Origin: Isoetes taiwanensis
Taxonomy: Eukaryota > Streptophyta > Lycopodiopsida > Isoetales > Isoetaceae
Length of the DNA: 64,000 bases
Direction: 5' to 3'
Assembly (NCBI GenBank): GCA_021234155.1
Contig: JAJEKV010000016.1
Span: forward strand, 2,716,471 to 2,780,470
Shown: positions 33,790 through 43,729 of the stretch, in pieces
How positions within the stretch are numbered: position 1 is the stretch's first letter
Layout of the letters: each line of letters begins with the position of its first letter
Position numbers and translations under genes: made by a program
Notes under the pieces: model-generated
What the model was told of the DNA's origin: nothing
The model's input: only the letters and a program-made list of their open reading frames with translations
The model's database searches: none

Positions 33790-34187
33790 CATTAATTAAC
33801 ACAAACCATTACATTAAACATGTTTAAAATTAAATTCCCCTTAAACCCCTTTTTGTTTGGGTGCATATTCACCACGGGGGTGGCGTGAGGGCGTGAGAGC
33901 CCCTGTAATTATGTTTTGCACGCATAAAAATCAACACCATATAGTATATTGCCCGAAATCTTATAGTATTTTGCAAATTTTGTTATCTGATAACAAATTC
34001 TATACATCCATACCCCACAAACGAGGATCTTTGTGTGCGGTGTAGATTAAGGAATAAGGGTGAATATGCCTATCCAACGACTCTCGTTCTGAGTCACCCC
34101 GTGTGAATATGCACCCAAACAAAAGAGGGTTTAAGGGGGGAATTTAATTTTAAACATGTTTAATGTAATGGTTTGTGTTAATTAATG
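33790..34187. mobile_element. MITE-like element with about 93-bp inverted ends
   Basis: 33790-33885 and 34095-34187 are near-perfect inverted repeats, from 'cattaattaacacaaaccat' on the left to its complement on the right. They include 'tttgtttgggtgcatattca'. The interior of about 210 bp has no coding. Target duplications are not clear because the right end abuts satellite DNA. Confidence 0.75.
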
Positions 34188-34189
34188 GC

Positions 34190-34660
34190 ATGAATTCACT
34201 TGTGTCGGATTGGATATGTATACTAAATATCCAGCTCCATACGATAGAATTCATGCTAGGCGTGCTTTTAAATTAGCTTAAAGCACGTCTGGCGTGAATT
34301 CAGATGTCTTGAAACAACGCTTGGCGTGAATTCACTTGTATTGTACTGGATGAATACACTACATATCCAGCCCCATACGATTGAATTCATGCCAGGCATG
34401 CTCTTAAATCAGCTTAAAGCACACCTGACATGAATTCACTTGTTTTGGATATATATATGCTAAATATTCGGTTCAATACAGCCGTATTGAATCGGCATAA
34501 TATATATTTTTATCTACTTACAGTGCTAAAAGCGTCATAAGTCTATAAGATGAATATATGCAGAGCGTGCATTCATCTTACTGGCATCACCTAATCATGC
34601 TTGGCATGATTTAGGAGGACTATACGAAGATAGATTTCCATTATTCATCTTATCTGATTT
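34190..34660. repeat. EcoRI-site hairpin satellite, block 1
   Basis: Two units of about 125 bp. Each contains an inverted repeat of GAATTCATGC(C/T)AGGCRTGCTTTTAA-like sequence facing its complement (first hairpin about 34247-34302) and the phrase GGCGTGAATTCA. After them comes a segment ending 'catcacctaatcatgcttgg' that recurs at 36660-36780 and, inverted, at 48565-48745. Confidence 0.85.
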
Positions 34661-34689
34661 TCTTTTCTGTACTATTAATATACTCCTTA

Positions 34690-35040
34690 TGTTGAGCAAC
34701 TGCGCTATGCTCATCAACAGTGGATGGAATATGGCTGCCCATTACTAACCAAACAGGGCAGGTCAAAGTCTGAAATGTTTAAGATGGTGGAGAGGACTCT
34801 ATCTCAAACAATTATACAGGAAAAGATGAAGATTGTAAGGGAGCCAAAGAAAAGACATGGTGAAGACAATGCAGATCCTTTTGATAGCAGGAGGTCAGGT
34901 CCAACAGATTCATACAAGATTGATGTTTCTATGGAGGTAGTATGGGCTAGGTGGAATGAATTCTGAGATGCTTATGCACAAAATAAGCTTTCAGACACCA
35001 TGGGTAGAGTGCGTCCTATTGAAGCAAGCATCTTCGACTC
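34690..35040 (+). pseudogene. GCP-motif exon of family gene, copy B
   Basis: The reading 'LRYAHQQWMEYGCPLLTKQG' runs into 34724-34966 'FKMVERTLSQTIIQEKM' and 'SYKIDVSMEVVWARWNEF', then past a stop into 'NKLSDTMGRVRPIEASIFDS'. The LR..H..(W)...GCP pattern also occurs in the related gene at 40341-40679 ('LRNQHKAFGCPPQGPTGT'), which ties the two families together. It lies directly after satellite block 1. Confidence 0.6.
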
Positions 35041-35059
35041 GACCTCGATAGGTATTCTT

Positions 35060-36000
35060 TGCTCAACCTCAATAGGTATTCTTTGTGAATGGTAAAAACC
35101 AATTCAATTCAACCAGATGTTTTAAACAAAGGACCAACTGTAGTTTCAGCTTCGCTTCTAGCATTCACTGCTTGTCCTCCTGCTGCTGCTACTTAATCTG
35201 TCAGGCCTTCTGTCCTGCATAGTTTATATAGAAGAAAAATCTGCACATGTTTCAACGCTGCTATTACTGCCTACGGGCTATGGCCGTCAGCATGTTCTAG
35301 TAAACCATAGTCTCTGTCTTTCACATTTCCCAAATTTCTTGCATGGTTTGAAAACTGGACTAGAAACATGGGTATTGGTATTTCTTTCTAGAGTAGTCTT
35401 TCTTTGTTAAATTTGACCAGACACTACATTTTCTTATTTGACTTACTAGATCATTGCCTTGCATTGCATACTTATAGAAAATAACATAGGAAATGCATGC
35501 GGTAATGATATTGACAAAGAGTTAATGTTATTGACAAAGAGTGCATTTTATTAAAAAAGGGTTTAAAAGGGTCTCCAGTAACGTGGGCTAATGAGGTTTG
35601 AAGTTGGCAATCAACCACGTTTTACAAGTTGGTGCAGGAATTTGACGTCGGTGGTCCTTTGGACTAACATATGCCCCATGATATTTAACTTTCATTGTTG
35701 AACACCTTACCTAGAAGCTTTCCACGGTTGTCCAATCATTTTATCGCAACTTGCCCACTCCTTTCCAAATCTGGCATCATTAAACTTCATCGTTGACATT
35801 CCTAAACAGAATCAAAGTCACCCCCATAAGACCCCTATTCTAACTCATTTATTCTCCTTAGCAATGGCTCCAAAATGAAAAGTCTGAAAATTTGGACATC
35901 TAATTTCCCACTCAAGCCTTGAATACAAAAATATGAGATGGTGTGGCTTGCTTACATCATCATAGTCAAAACATCTCGTTCATTTTTGTTGAATAAAATA
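35060..36000. repeat. Segment duplicated in inverse orientation at 48746-49790
   Basis: Shared blocks include 'aagacccctattctaactca', 'aaaatttggacatctaattt', 'gaaacatgggtattggtatt' and 'caggccttctgtcctgcata', all present as reverse complement in 48746-49790. The part near 35100-35330 matches sequence next to LINE ORF1 (about 49640-49750), so it includes LINE-derived DNA. Confidence 0.8.
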
Positions 36001-36226
36001 ATAAGTGTACCAATGAAACAATGCTCTAGAAAGTCTAGCATGCAAGACCCACAAACCCAACTGACCCACATTATTGTTCAAGGATTCTTGGATGCCAGTA
36101 CTCAATCGGCAGATATGGCTGAGATTAATGCCGCCTTAAACGGAATGGGGAAGACATTTTTATACAAAAGGTATTTTACTACCATAAGCTATTCTGTTAA
36201 TAGGATGTTAAGTATCTCTATCTAAT
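36001..36226 (+). pseudogene. Last exon copy of ParB-like family gene
   Basis: 'DASTQSADMAEINAALNGMG' and 'YFTTISYSVNRMLSISI' followed by a stop, almost the same as the ending at 31205-31345. The upstream 80 bp match intron sequence at 29865-29945. Satellite block 2 follows directly. Confidence 0.65.
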
Positions 36227-36234
36227 TACATAAT

Positions 36235-36780
36235 AAAGCACGCTTGGTATGAATTCACTTGTGTTGGATTGGATATGTATATAATTTTCTAGCCCCATAC
36301 GACAGAATTCATGCCAGGCGTGCTTTTAAATTAGCTTAAAGCACGTCTGGCGTGAATTCCGATGTCTTGAAACAATGCTTGGCGTGAATTCATTTGTATT
36401 GTTCTGGATGTATACACTACATATTCAGCCCCATCGACTGAATTCATGTGCTTTTAAATCAGCTTAAAGCACGCCTAGCGTGAATTCATCTGTGTTGAAT
36501 TGGATATGTACACTAACTATCCGGTTCAATACAACTGAATTCACAATATATATCAAGCCCCATCGACTGAATTCATGTCAGGTGTGCTTTTAAATCAGTT
36601 TAAAGCACGCCTGGCGTGAATTCAGTCATATTGAATTGGCACAATATATATTTTTATCTATTTACAATGCTAAAAGCGTCATAAGTTTGTAAGATGAATA
36701 CACGCGGAGCGTGCATTCATCTTATTGACATCACCTAATCATGCTTGGCGTGATTTAGGAGAACTATACTAAGATAGATT
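36235..36780. repeat. EcoRI-site hairpin satellite, block 2
   Basis: Three or more units of the hairpin repeat of block 1, with words such as GGCGTGAATTC, 'tttaaattagcttaaagcac' and 'gccccatcgactgaattcat'. The tail ends 'ctatactaagatagatttcc' at the junction with the copied gene segment at 36781. Confidence 0.85.
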
Positions 36781-37985
36781 TCCAATAGGACCCCTTGGAG
36801 ATTTTGCTACTACGTGCATGAACAATGGTTCAAGAAACTCCCTTGCTTGCTTGTCACTCACAAAACTGTGACATTTTTTAGCACCCTTCAGAGGCTCTCG
36901 GGCAATGGAAACCCATTTTTATTTAAAGGACCCTTCTCCTTCGTCAGTAGCTAATATTTGATCTCACCATTTAGGAGAGGGTCCTCATCCTATTTAGACT
37001 CATCTTGATGATCTTGATCCTGATGATAGAATATTTTTGTTAATAGAATATTTTTGTTAATTACGGATCATCTAGAAGAAAGCACCTCCACATGCTACTA
37101 TTCTCACCCTTTGCTTTAGCAGTTCCATAAGCCTCGTTTCATAGCATGGACACCCAGACGGTGCAGCTAATGTAAGTCAATAGGACATGTGCGTGCATAG
37201 GGTCAAGAAAAACTAGCCCTTATCACGAATTTTCCTTCATATTTCAAATACCCCTACCATATTTCTTATATAATTTATATGGGATTCAAGAGAAAAAGCC
37301 TCCTCCCATGCTTATACGGTATGGTTGGGGGAACCCTCCCTTACACTCACATGGTTTTATATGGTTTTTCCCGAAAGCATCCCCCAGCATGGACACCACG
37401 ATGAAGATAACATCCACGCCATCTTCTCGTAATGTTCTTAATTTAGGATCCTTGCCAATCATGAATTCGCACCCTTCTCTGATAAATTTGAGACACTCTA
37501 GATCATGAGCAGCGGAAAGTGCATGTAGATGTGACTTACCTAAAGGACATACAATGACGATGGTAAAAGACCTCTCAACGTCGTTTATACGTGGAGGTAA
37601 AGAACATGGTGTAATCTTTATGGTTTCATCCCCATGTCTCCTTTTCCACCTCACATCCACTAAAAAGTGATATGTTTCTAAGGCAAGAAGTTGATTCAGG
37701 TAAGAGACCATTGTACCCAATGGAGATTAAGTACTAGACAGTGTCTTCTTCCCCAGTAATCTTCTTCACAAGGGCGACTTTTCTTCAAACAGCTTGGCCA
37801 TACCTTAGCGGGCAGAGCCTCTTTATGTTTTGCATTCTTATTCTTTCAATTCCTTAGAAATTTTTATGACCAAAAAACATATTTTCTAATGTCATCATTA
37901 TTGACTTTGTACTTGCCTGGTAGTCCAATTTCAATTAATGCCACATCATCTGATAGCCTTTGTAACTATATTAACCGGGTTCATT
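36781..37985 (-). pseudogene. Second copy of upstream/middle exons of FCP1-like family gene
   Basis: A direct duplicate of about 27607-28840. The clearest minus frame (37720-37286, 144 aa) contains 'VERSFTIVIVCPLGKSHLHA' and 'DVIFIVVSMLGDAFGKNHIK'. It begins abruptly at the satellite boundary (36780/36781) and loses similarity near 37985. No enzymatic domain is assigned with confidence. Confidence 0.6.
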
Positions 37986-38640
37986 ATATGCACCTCCTTC
38001 ACATGGTTTGCAAAACTCAATTTAAGCATGGTTAGAAATTTCGTTTTTCTCTTTGACAACGAAATAGGTCGCGGTCACCAGGGAATGGTAAGAAATGATT
38101 CCTTTGAACCAAAACAAAGCGTTAAGAATCCTAAGTTTCGTTTGAAAAATAACCGTGCCATATATAATTTGACACCGGGCACAGAGCCCCAAAGTCAAGC
38201 ATATGAAGAATCGGGGTTTGAGCAAAACATCACGAGTGGTCGTAGGATCGCCATTACATTCTTGCGAAAACAAGTGAATGCATCACAAATAGCACAATGT
38301 AAGCCGTGGGTCAAGTTAATTCCATCAGATGTATAACCGGTGTACAGAATTGCCACCGCGATCTTCCGGACTACTTTGATTATCCAATTCAATGTTGAGA
38401 TAAACACAAAAGCATAGTGAACAAAAGTATAACACATAGTGAAACCAAATAGTATAACTCATATTTGAACCCGAAACAGTGAAAATGTAAACACAATGAT
38501 TTAACAAAACTTTATACAAAATGCCCAAAGATAAATCGCGAGGCTTTATCACCTCAAGTCTCAAATACTCGATCAACACCATGTTGAGCAGCTATTCTTA
38601 CAATATGCTCCTTTCCAATAGCAAGGGTCCGTGATTATGT
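37986..38640. other. Unassigned stretch
   Basis: Open frames on both strands (for example 37938-38336 plus) show no known domain. Confidence 0.45.
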
Positions 38641-39204
38641 CCATTTCTCAGATATCCAGCTTGTTTCCGATGTCAACATCCATTGCCTCAGCAGCGTTTT
38701 TACACGCTTTCGACATATCCCGGCTATCAAATAATTCGGCCCCGCAATGCCAAAGAATATTCAATAGAGGGTACCAAATTTTCCTTCGCCTTTGGTGAAG
38801 GGTCTGGGAGGTTCTCTCACTTCCGTGAGGCTTCAGTTCCCACATACTCAAAATTAGGAATCGGCTTGTCCGGGCTTGTTTGTTGTTTGGTTACCAAAGT
38901 GGCATTAAGGTGTCCAAGTTCTTATTCGCTGCTTCAAGCTTGAAAGTTGGATCTAGTTTTGCACATGCCTTCGGGCCCCTTCTATCTCTATTCCTCGGTG
39001 CGTCTCCTGCGGTCTTGACTTTTTCTCGATCCAGCCGGTTAAGTAACCCATCCATCCGGGCGGAGATCCGTTCCCTCGTGTTATATTAACATCCCACGAT
39101 GTTCCGAACGCCTCTTCACCTTGCTCGCCGATCACCTTCCTCTTCCTTGTCGCCTTGCCATTTTCTCTAGAATCTCGAAGAAAGATCTAAGGAAATCGTC
39201 ATGC

Positions 39205-39386
39205 TCAAAAGCAACACTGCTTTCCTTGCATCAAAGCTACCCTTGAGGCAGTTCCGCCGAAGAAATCCAAAACGCAACCTTCTAATGGAACCGGCTCCTT
39301 CACTATATAATAGACATAAGAGGTTTTTGCTTGGCTCTTGAGGACTAAGTCGCCTTCCATAGCTGCCCATGAGAATTTGGGTTTAC
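39205..39386 (-). pseudogene. DNA methyltransferase motif-I-like exon
   Basis: It starts after a TTTACAG acceptor at 39388. The reading 'KEPVPLEGCVLDFFGG' then 'TASRVALMQGKQCCF' resembles the N6/N4 amino-methyltransferase pattern in which a Pro-Leu phrase precedes VLDxFxGxG and a following acidic residue binds AdoMet. A one-base shift at about 39212 moves 'EHDDFLRSFFEILEKM' into another frame, which would supply that acidic position. The motif IV (DPPY/SPPW) region was not found with certainty. Confidence 0.45.
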
Positions 39387-42184
39387 CTGTAAATAACCCA
39401 AATATTTTCTTTTTTTGTTTTCATATCTACCTCTTAAATTAAGCGTGTCGGATATTTTGGAAGAGGAGTGCTTTTAGGTTGCTTTAGTGACTTGAGTCAC
39501 TGACTCTAAGTTGGGCTTAACGGGCGACCCGAGCGTCACTCATTTATTGTCACATAATTTTTATATTTTTTGCTCTCCCATCCTTGTTCTTCATAAGCCC
39601 CTAGGGAAACATGGGAGCTACCTTGTATCGGCTTAGATCTGATACAAACGGTTGGCAAATGTGCCGATCTAAGGAACATTACTATATGGTACACTTTTGC
39701 TGCGTCATGCACAAACTCTGCTAAAAAATCAGGTATTTTTTTTACATCCCACAGCGTGGTAAACCAAGATGTCAACAAAAAATCAGTGGCATTTTAGACA
39801 CCGTCACGTAAAACAAGGATGCCGATTTTGTGACGGTCTTTGACGCGATGTTTTGCTTCTTTTCATTTTCTTGGCCTCTTTTCCGCCTCGTATAGCAATA
39901 ATAGCTTCCAAAAAACTGTGGAAGATTACCTTGAACTGCCTCTTTATTATAGTTCGCTTTTGACATATTCAAATCCGTAATGCGCAATATCCGTGAGACG
40001 TTGTTCGCCAGCTCTCCACGAAAAACATGAAGCCAACTCTTCGAAATTATTGTATAGCCTTTCCTTGAATTGGCATATGATAACACTTCACGACGCATGA
40101 GTGAAAGTGTTCTGATGTCTAGAGCCCCGGACCGCAATTAAAACGCCCCGCATATCCTTGCTGTACTTTCAAGAAAACTTTGCCTTGTAAGATTTAGTCC
40201 CCATCAATTGGCTTTACCTCAAAGATTGTTCATTCCTCGCAGGTTTCTTAGGAATGTCTTGTTGAAAAAATCCTTTGAAGGTTTCTCGTAATTCCCCTGG
40301 TCATCGGTTAGCTTTCGATTTGCCCATTTGTTGACAACTTCTACGAGTTTAGACCATGAAGATTCTGCATGAAAGGGAACTTCTCATCCTTAAGTTCCTT
40401 GATCTTCCATGTGGTAGCTACCGACAAAATCCCCGCACCGTCTTTGGTTAGGATCACGGCGATTTTTCTTGAGCCAAAAACGGAAAAACATACCTTCCAG
40501 GCGGATGTCACTGCAGTTCCTGTTGGGCCTTGTGGAGGACATCCGAATGCCTTGTGCTGGTTTCTTAGTTGTTGGAGCTTTTCAATGAGGGGTTCTTTGT
40601 ATACTGTATCTGCGATTACATCATTGCACTGTATAGAAATCTGAATGTATTCCTTGTTGGAGAGGTTACCATTCAGCACATGACTTCTTCATTTTACATA
40701 TGCTTTGGCAAATTCCAATCTTTGTTCGACATTGCCCATGCATGTGCATAAAAACTGTGCAGCAAAAATGCTGTGATTACCAGAAATAATAAAAAATTTC
40801 TTATTCGCCAGTTCTTCTGGCCGCGACCAAGTGACTAATTTCCTGCAAGTGACCAAGTTACACTAGTTAGTGCAAGAAGTTGTTCATGAAGATCGCGACC
40901 GCGATCCAGTTTAGCATATTCATATATAACAAATATGGCAAGAAAGAAATGAATATGATGTAACTGACCTTGTTACTGGATCGAATGGAACGACATCGGC
41001 AGGCGTAAGAACCTCCGTTGGGTATTTCTTGAAGCTTTTTATCAGGGTCTGGACATGGTCATTTGACCGGACTCTAGGTGTCATATTTGCAGGAGCTGGC
41101 TCGCAATCGAAAATGCTGACCTTCTGGAACCAGTTTACACCCATTGGGTAATATCTTTTGAACTCCTCGAGATTAGATCTTGCCTCTCCTATTGAGTTTC
41201 TTTTCTTCATCCGGATTAAACTTTAAATCTTCTCTGCATTTGGGGATCAGTTCTCCGAACTAACAAGTGGCTAGTAGTCATTGGTTTGGTGGGCGAGGAA
41301 GGAGTAGAAGATGTCGGAAGGTTGAGCACTATCATCCCGGCTTGCTTTGGAAGCTTTATCTTGAATGGCCTCGATCCTCCAGGCTGTTCTTCTCTTGCCT
41401 CGGAGCCTCTGGGGGAAGCGGTCAAAAGCTTGACGGGCCGAAGGTCCACTACGGCGAGAACAACCAACATTTGCTGAGGGGATAGCCTCCATAGGCACTA
41501 CAAAGATCCTTTGGGGTGGATGGTTCGCCAATAGCCCGCAGAGGGCCACGGATCTCTTCTTTGCAACAGCTCTCGAGCCAGTTGGTGTCCATTCTTTTGA
41601 AGGCGCTTTGTTTGTCCTTAGTAGCCTTCAAAGCGTGAAGGAGGTTTCTTATCACACTGAAAGACCCTTTTTTGCATACTAAATCCAACAAGTATATCCC
41701 CTGTTGCACTTTATACCCGGACAAACTCAAGGAATCATATGACGGCAATATCCACCCAAATCCCTTTGCACCGGGTGGGCATCCCCTGCCGCTTGCCGGT
41801 TTGTTGACTTTACTCGCAATCATAATGGAGGATCATAATTACGCCATCGCAAAACATACTCTACAAACCGCAATGATGAGTATCTTCCACGCCGCAAATT
41901 ATTGCATCCTGCATATTATTTTTTGGTACCTTCCCACATAGCAAATGACTATACCTAGGCGCTCGTAATCTTCGGGACCTTGCCATTCCTGAAGAACAAA
42001 ACACAAGTCCGTGGTCTCGGTGACATGAGGTTTGGTCTATGAAATTTCAACACACCACTTCCTGCTTTTATCAGGTGTAACAATCCTGATCGGTTCAACA
42101 TTGGGCCCGCGGAAAAGTTCCAGTGCTGCAGTAGCAATTGAACACAGGTTAGATACACTAGTATTGGCAGAAGGTGTTCATAAA

Positions 42185-42385
42185 GATCGCGGCCGCGATC
42201 CGGTTGACCAGTAGCTAAGTAAGAAAGGGCGTTCTCTCACCATTATGCTGGCAAGAAACGCGGCCGCGTTCTTTACGAACAGGGTATTACATTTTAAATC
42301 ACCAATATCGCGGCCGCGATTGTCGTGAGCACTACCTTCCATAAGAGAGGAAAGGTCGTGGTCGCAACTATCGCGGTCGCGATCC
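42185..42385. repeat. Cluster of CGCGGCCGCG palindromes in intron 1
   Basis: Perfect palindromes GATCGCGGCCGCGATC (42185-42200), AACGCGGCCGCGTT (42257-42270) and ATCGCGGCCGCGAT (42307-42320), and the near-perfect ATCGCGGTCGCGAT (42370-42383), spaced 50-72 bp apart. Further copies are GATCGCGGCCGCGATC at 43558-43573, GATCGCGACCGCGATC at 40891-40906 and GATCGCGAAGGCGATC at 43323-43338. The sequence between copies differs, so these are not simple tandem repeats. Confidence 0.9.
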
Positions 42386-42584
42386 TATCGACCACCTAGC
42401 TATCCTAAAAAGACATGGTAGCAGCTATGACGATACCTATGCTAAAAAAAAAAACGCGGAAATTACCTTCTTTGAGGGCGGCGGCACGAGCCATGATGGT
42501 GCTAGAAATTTTGCGAGGGCGCTAGAAGTTTTTGCGAGGGCGCTCGAAATTTTCGCGGGGGGGTGAGAAAACAAATACACCTCC

Positions 42585-42594
42585 CTTTTTATAG
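42585..42594 (-). promoter_or_regulatory. TATA box of the ParB/methyltransferase-like gene
   Basis: The minus strand CTATAAAAAG lies 90 bp upstream of the exon 1 ATG (42494). It is followed by a leader with repeated 'gcgccctcgcaaaa' units. The position suits a plant core promoter with transcription starting near 42555. Confidence 0.55.
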
Positions 42595-42605
42595 GGTTCG
42601 CCCTT

Positions 42606-42722
42606 ATGGCCGGGGCATTTATGACACGCGGCGTCCTTATGACGGGCGGCGTCATTATGACGGCCGGCGCCATTATGACGGCCGGCGCCATTATGACAGG
42701 GGGCTTCATTATGACGTCATGG
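42606..42722. repeat. 18-bp tandem repeat, about 7 units
   Basis: Units of the form 'attatgacggccggcgcc' repeated with variation between the two divergent genes. On the minus strand it reads as Pro/Val/Ile/Met/Ala repeats, which is why a 120-aa open frame appears at 42437-42799. That frame is not counted as a gene. Confidence 0.9.
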
Positions 42723-43729
42723 CTTGTTAAGATTCCGGGCGGCATATTCCCCATTCCCCAAAAAGCAACGCCCGCCAGAGAACGTCGGGACGGTGACACG
42801 TGAGAATTTGTGTGAGGGGCAGTGGGCGTGGAAAGGGCAGCAAATCACCCACGGCATGTCGGTTTAAAATGGATAGGATGGACATTAGGGCATTAAAAGG
42901 TCCCGCCCGAAGGACATCATTTTCAAATTCAAATAGAATTCAAATGCGGTAAGACCCTCCAAGACTTTCATTGTAGCAAAGCTTGGGAAGGAGTCTTTCG
43001 AGGCGCCGGAGTTAAATTGAAGGCGCTATGGTCGATTACAATGGCGCTCGGATGAATTTCAAGGCATCCAAGCATATTTTACGTTGTAGAATTCAGTGAA
43101 GGACGAAGACAGGCAAGTTCATTCATTAAAATGCGTTTTCAATTAAATCTACCGCATGCACCCCTTCTTTGTGTCTGGTAAATCAAATCCCGTTCTAATT
43201 TGGGAATATAGATTGCCTCTCTCAACAATTCTTAAGATGTTGCCTCTCTCAACAATTCTTAAGATTGTCATTCATCTTCCTCTGATACAGGTGATCCTTA
43301 CGGCACAACTAGTAGTCATCGGGATCGCGAAGGCGATCTTGCCGAACATATTCTAGACTAAGGTACACTTTAATGCTCTCCCATAAAGTTACCCATCAAT
43401 GCTCTCGCATAACTTGCCTTATTCATTCATCTACCTCTCCCGCAGGTCATCCTTACGACAGCTAGTACCCCAGGATCCCCGATCGGCTACATCTTGGCGC
43501 TTATAATCTAGACTAAGGTACGTATAATCTAGACTAAGGTACCTGCTTGCTCTAGGAGATCGCGGCCGCGATCCTGCTAACCACATCCTTGCTTGAAGTT
43601 GGTTTGTCTGGCTAACGTGAAGGTTTCCTTGAAGTTGGTTTGTCTTGCTTGAAGTTGGTTGCTTGAAAGTGCTCTGTCACATCGCGGTGGCGTTTTCTCT
43701 AAGCACTAACGTGCATTGTGCTTGCAGAC

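Larger units (their letters stand above)
38640..42494 (-). pseudogene. Multi-exon gene with ParB-like and DNA-methyltransferase-like segments
   Basis: Transcribed leftward from a TATA box at 42585-42594. Exon 1 (42494-42467) encodes MARAAALKE and ends at a GT donor. Exon 2 (42125-41930) follows a TGCAG acceptor in the right phase ('ALELFRGPNVEPIRIVTPDK') and ends at AAG|GT. Further coding lies at about 41823-41450 ('YKVQQGIYLLDLVCKKG') and 41210-40969 ('TLIKSFKKYPTEVLTPADVV', ParB-like, donor AAG|GTCAGT). It continues at 40679-40341 ('LRNQHKAFGCPP'), 40137-39780, and from 39386 ('GCVLDFFGGTASRVALMQGK', methyltransferase motif I-like). Exon 2 has one in-frame TAG and the methyltransferase part has a frameshift, so this copy is probably inactive or mis-assembled. 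ParB-fold plus DNA-methylase fusions are well known in bacteria and phages. A plant copy would be of interest. Confidence 0.5.

Noticed and set aside
34690-35040. Independent functional gene at 34724-34966
   Set aside because: A copied exon of the scrambled family, starting at a satellite junction and broken by a stop. No promoter.
42437-42799. 120-aa minus frame with PPVIMAPAVIM repeats
   Set aside because: Product of the 18-bp tandem repeat. The exon 1 start codon of the minus gene lies in another frame within it.
42185-43573. CRISPR-like array formed by the spaced CGCGGCCGCG palindromes
   Set aside because: Spacing is irregular (50 bp to over 1 kb), repeats vary, and the genome is eukaryotic.
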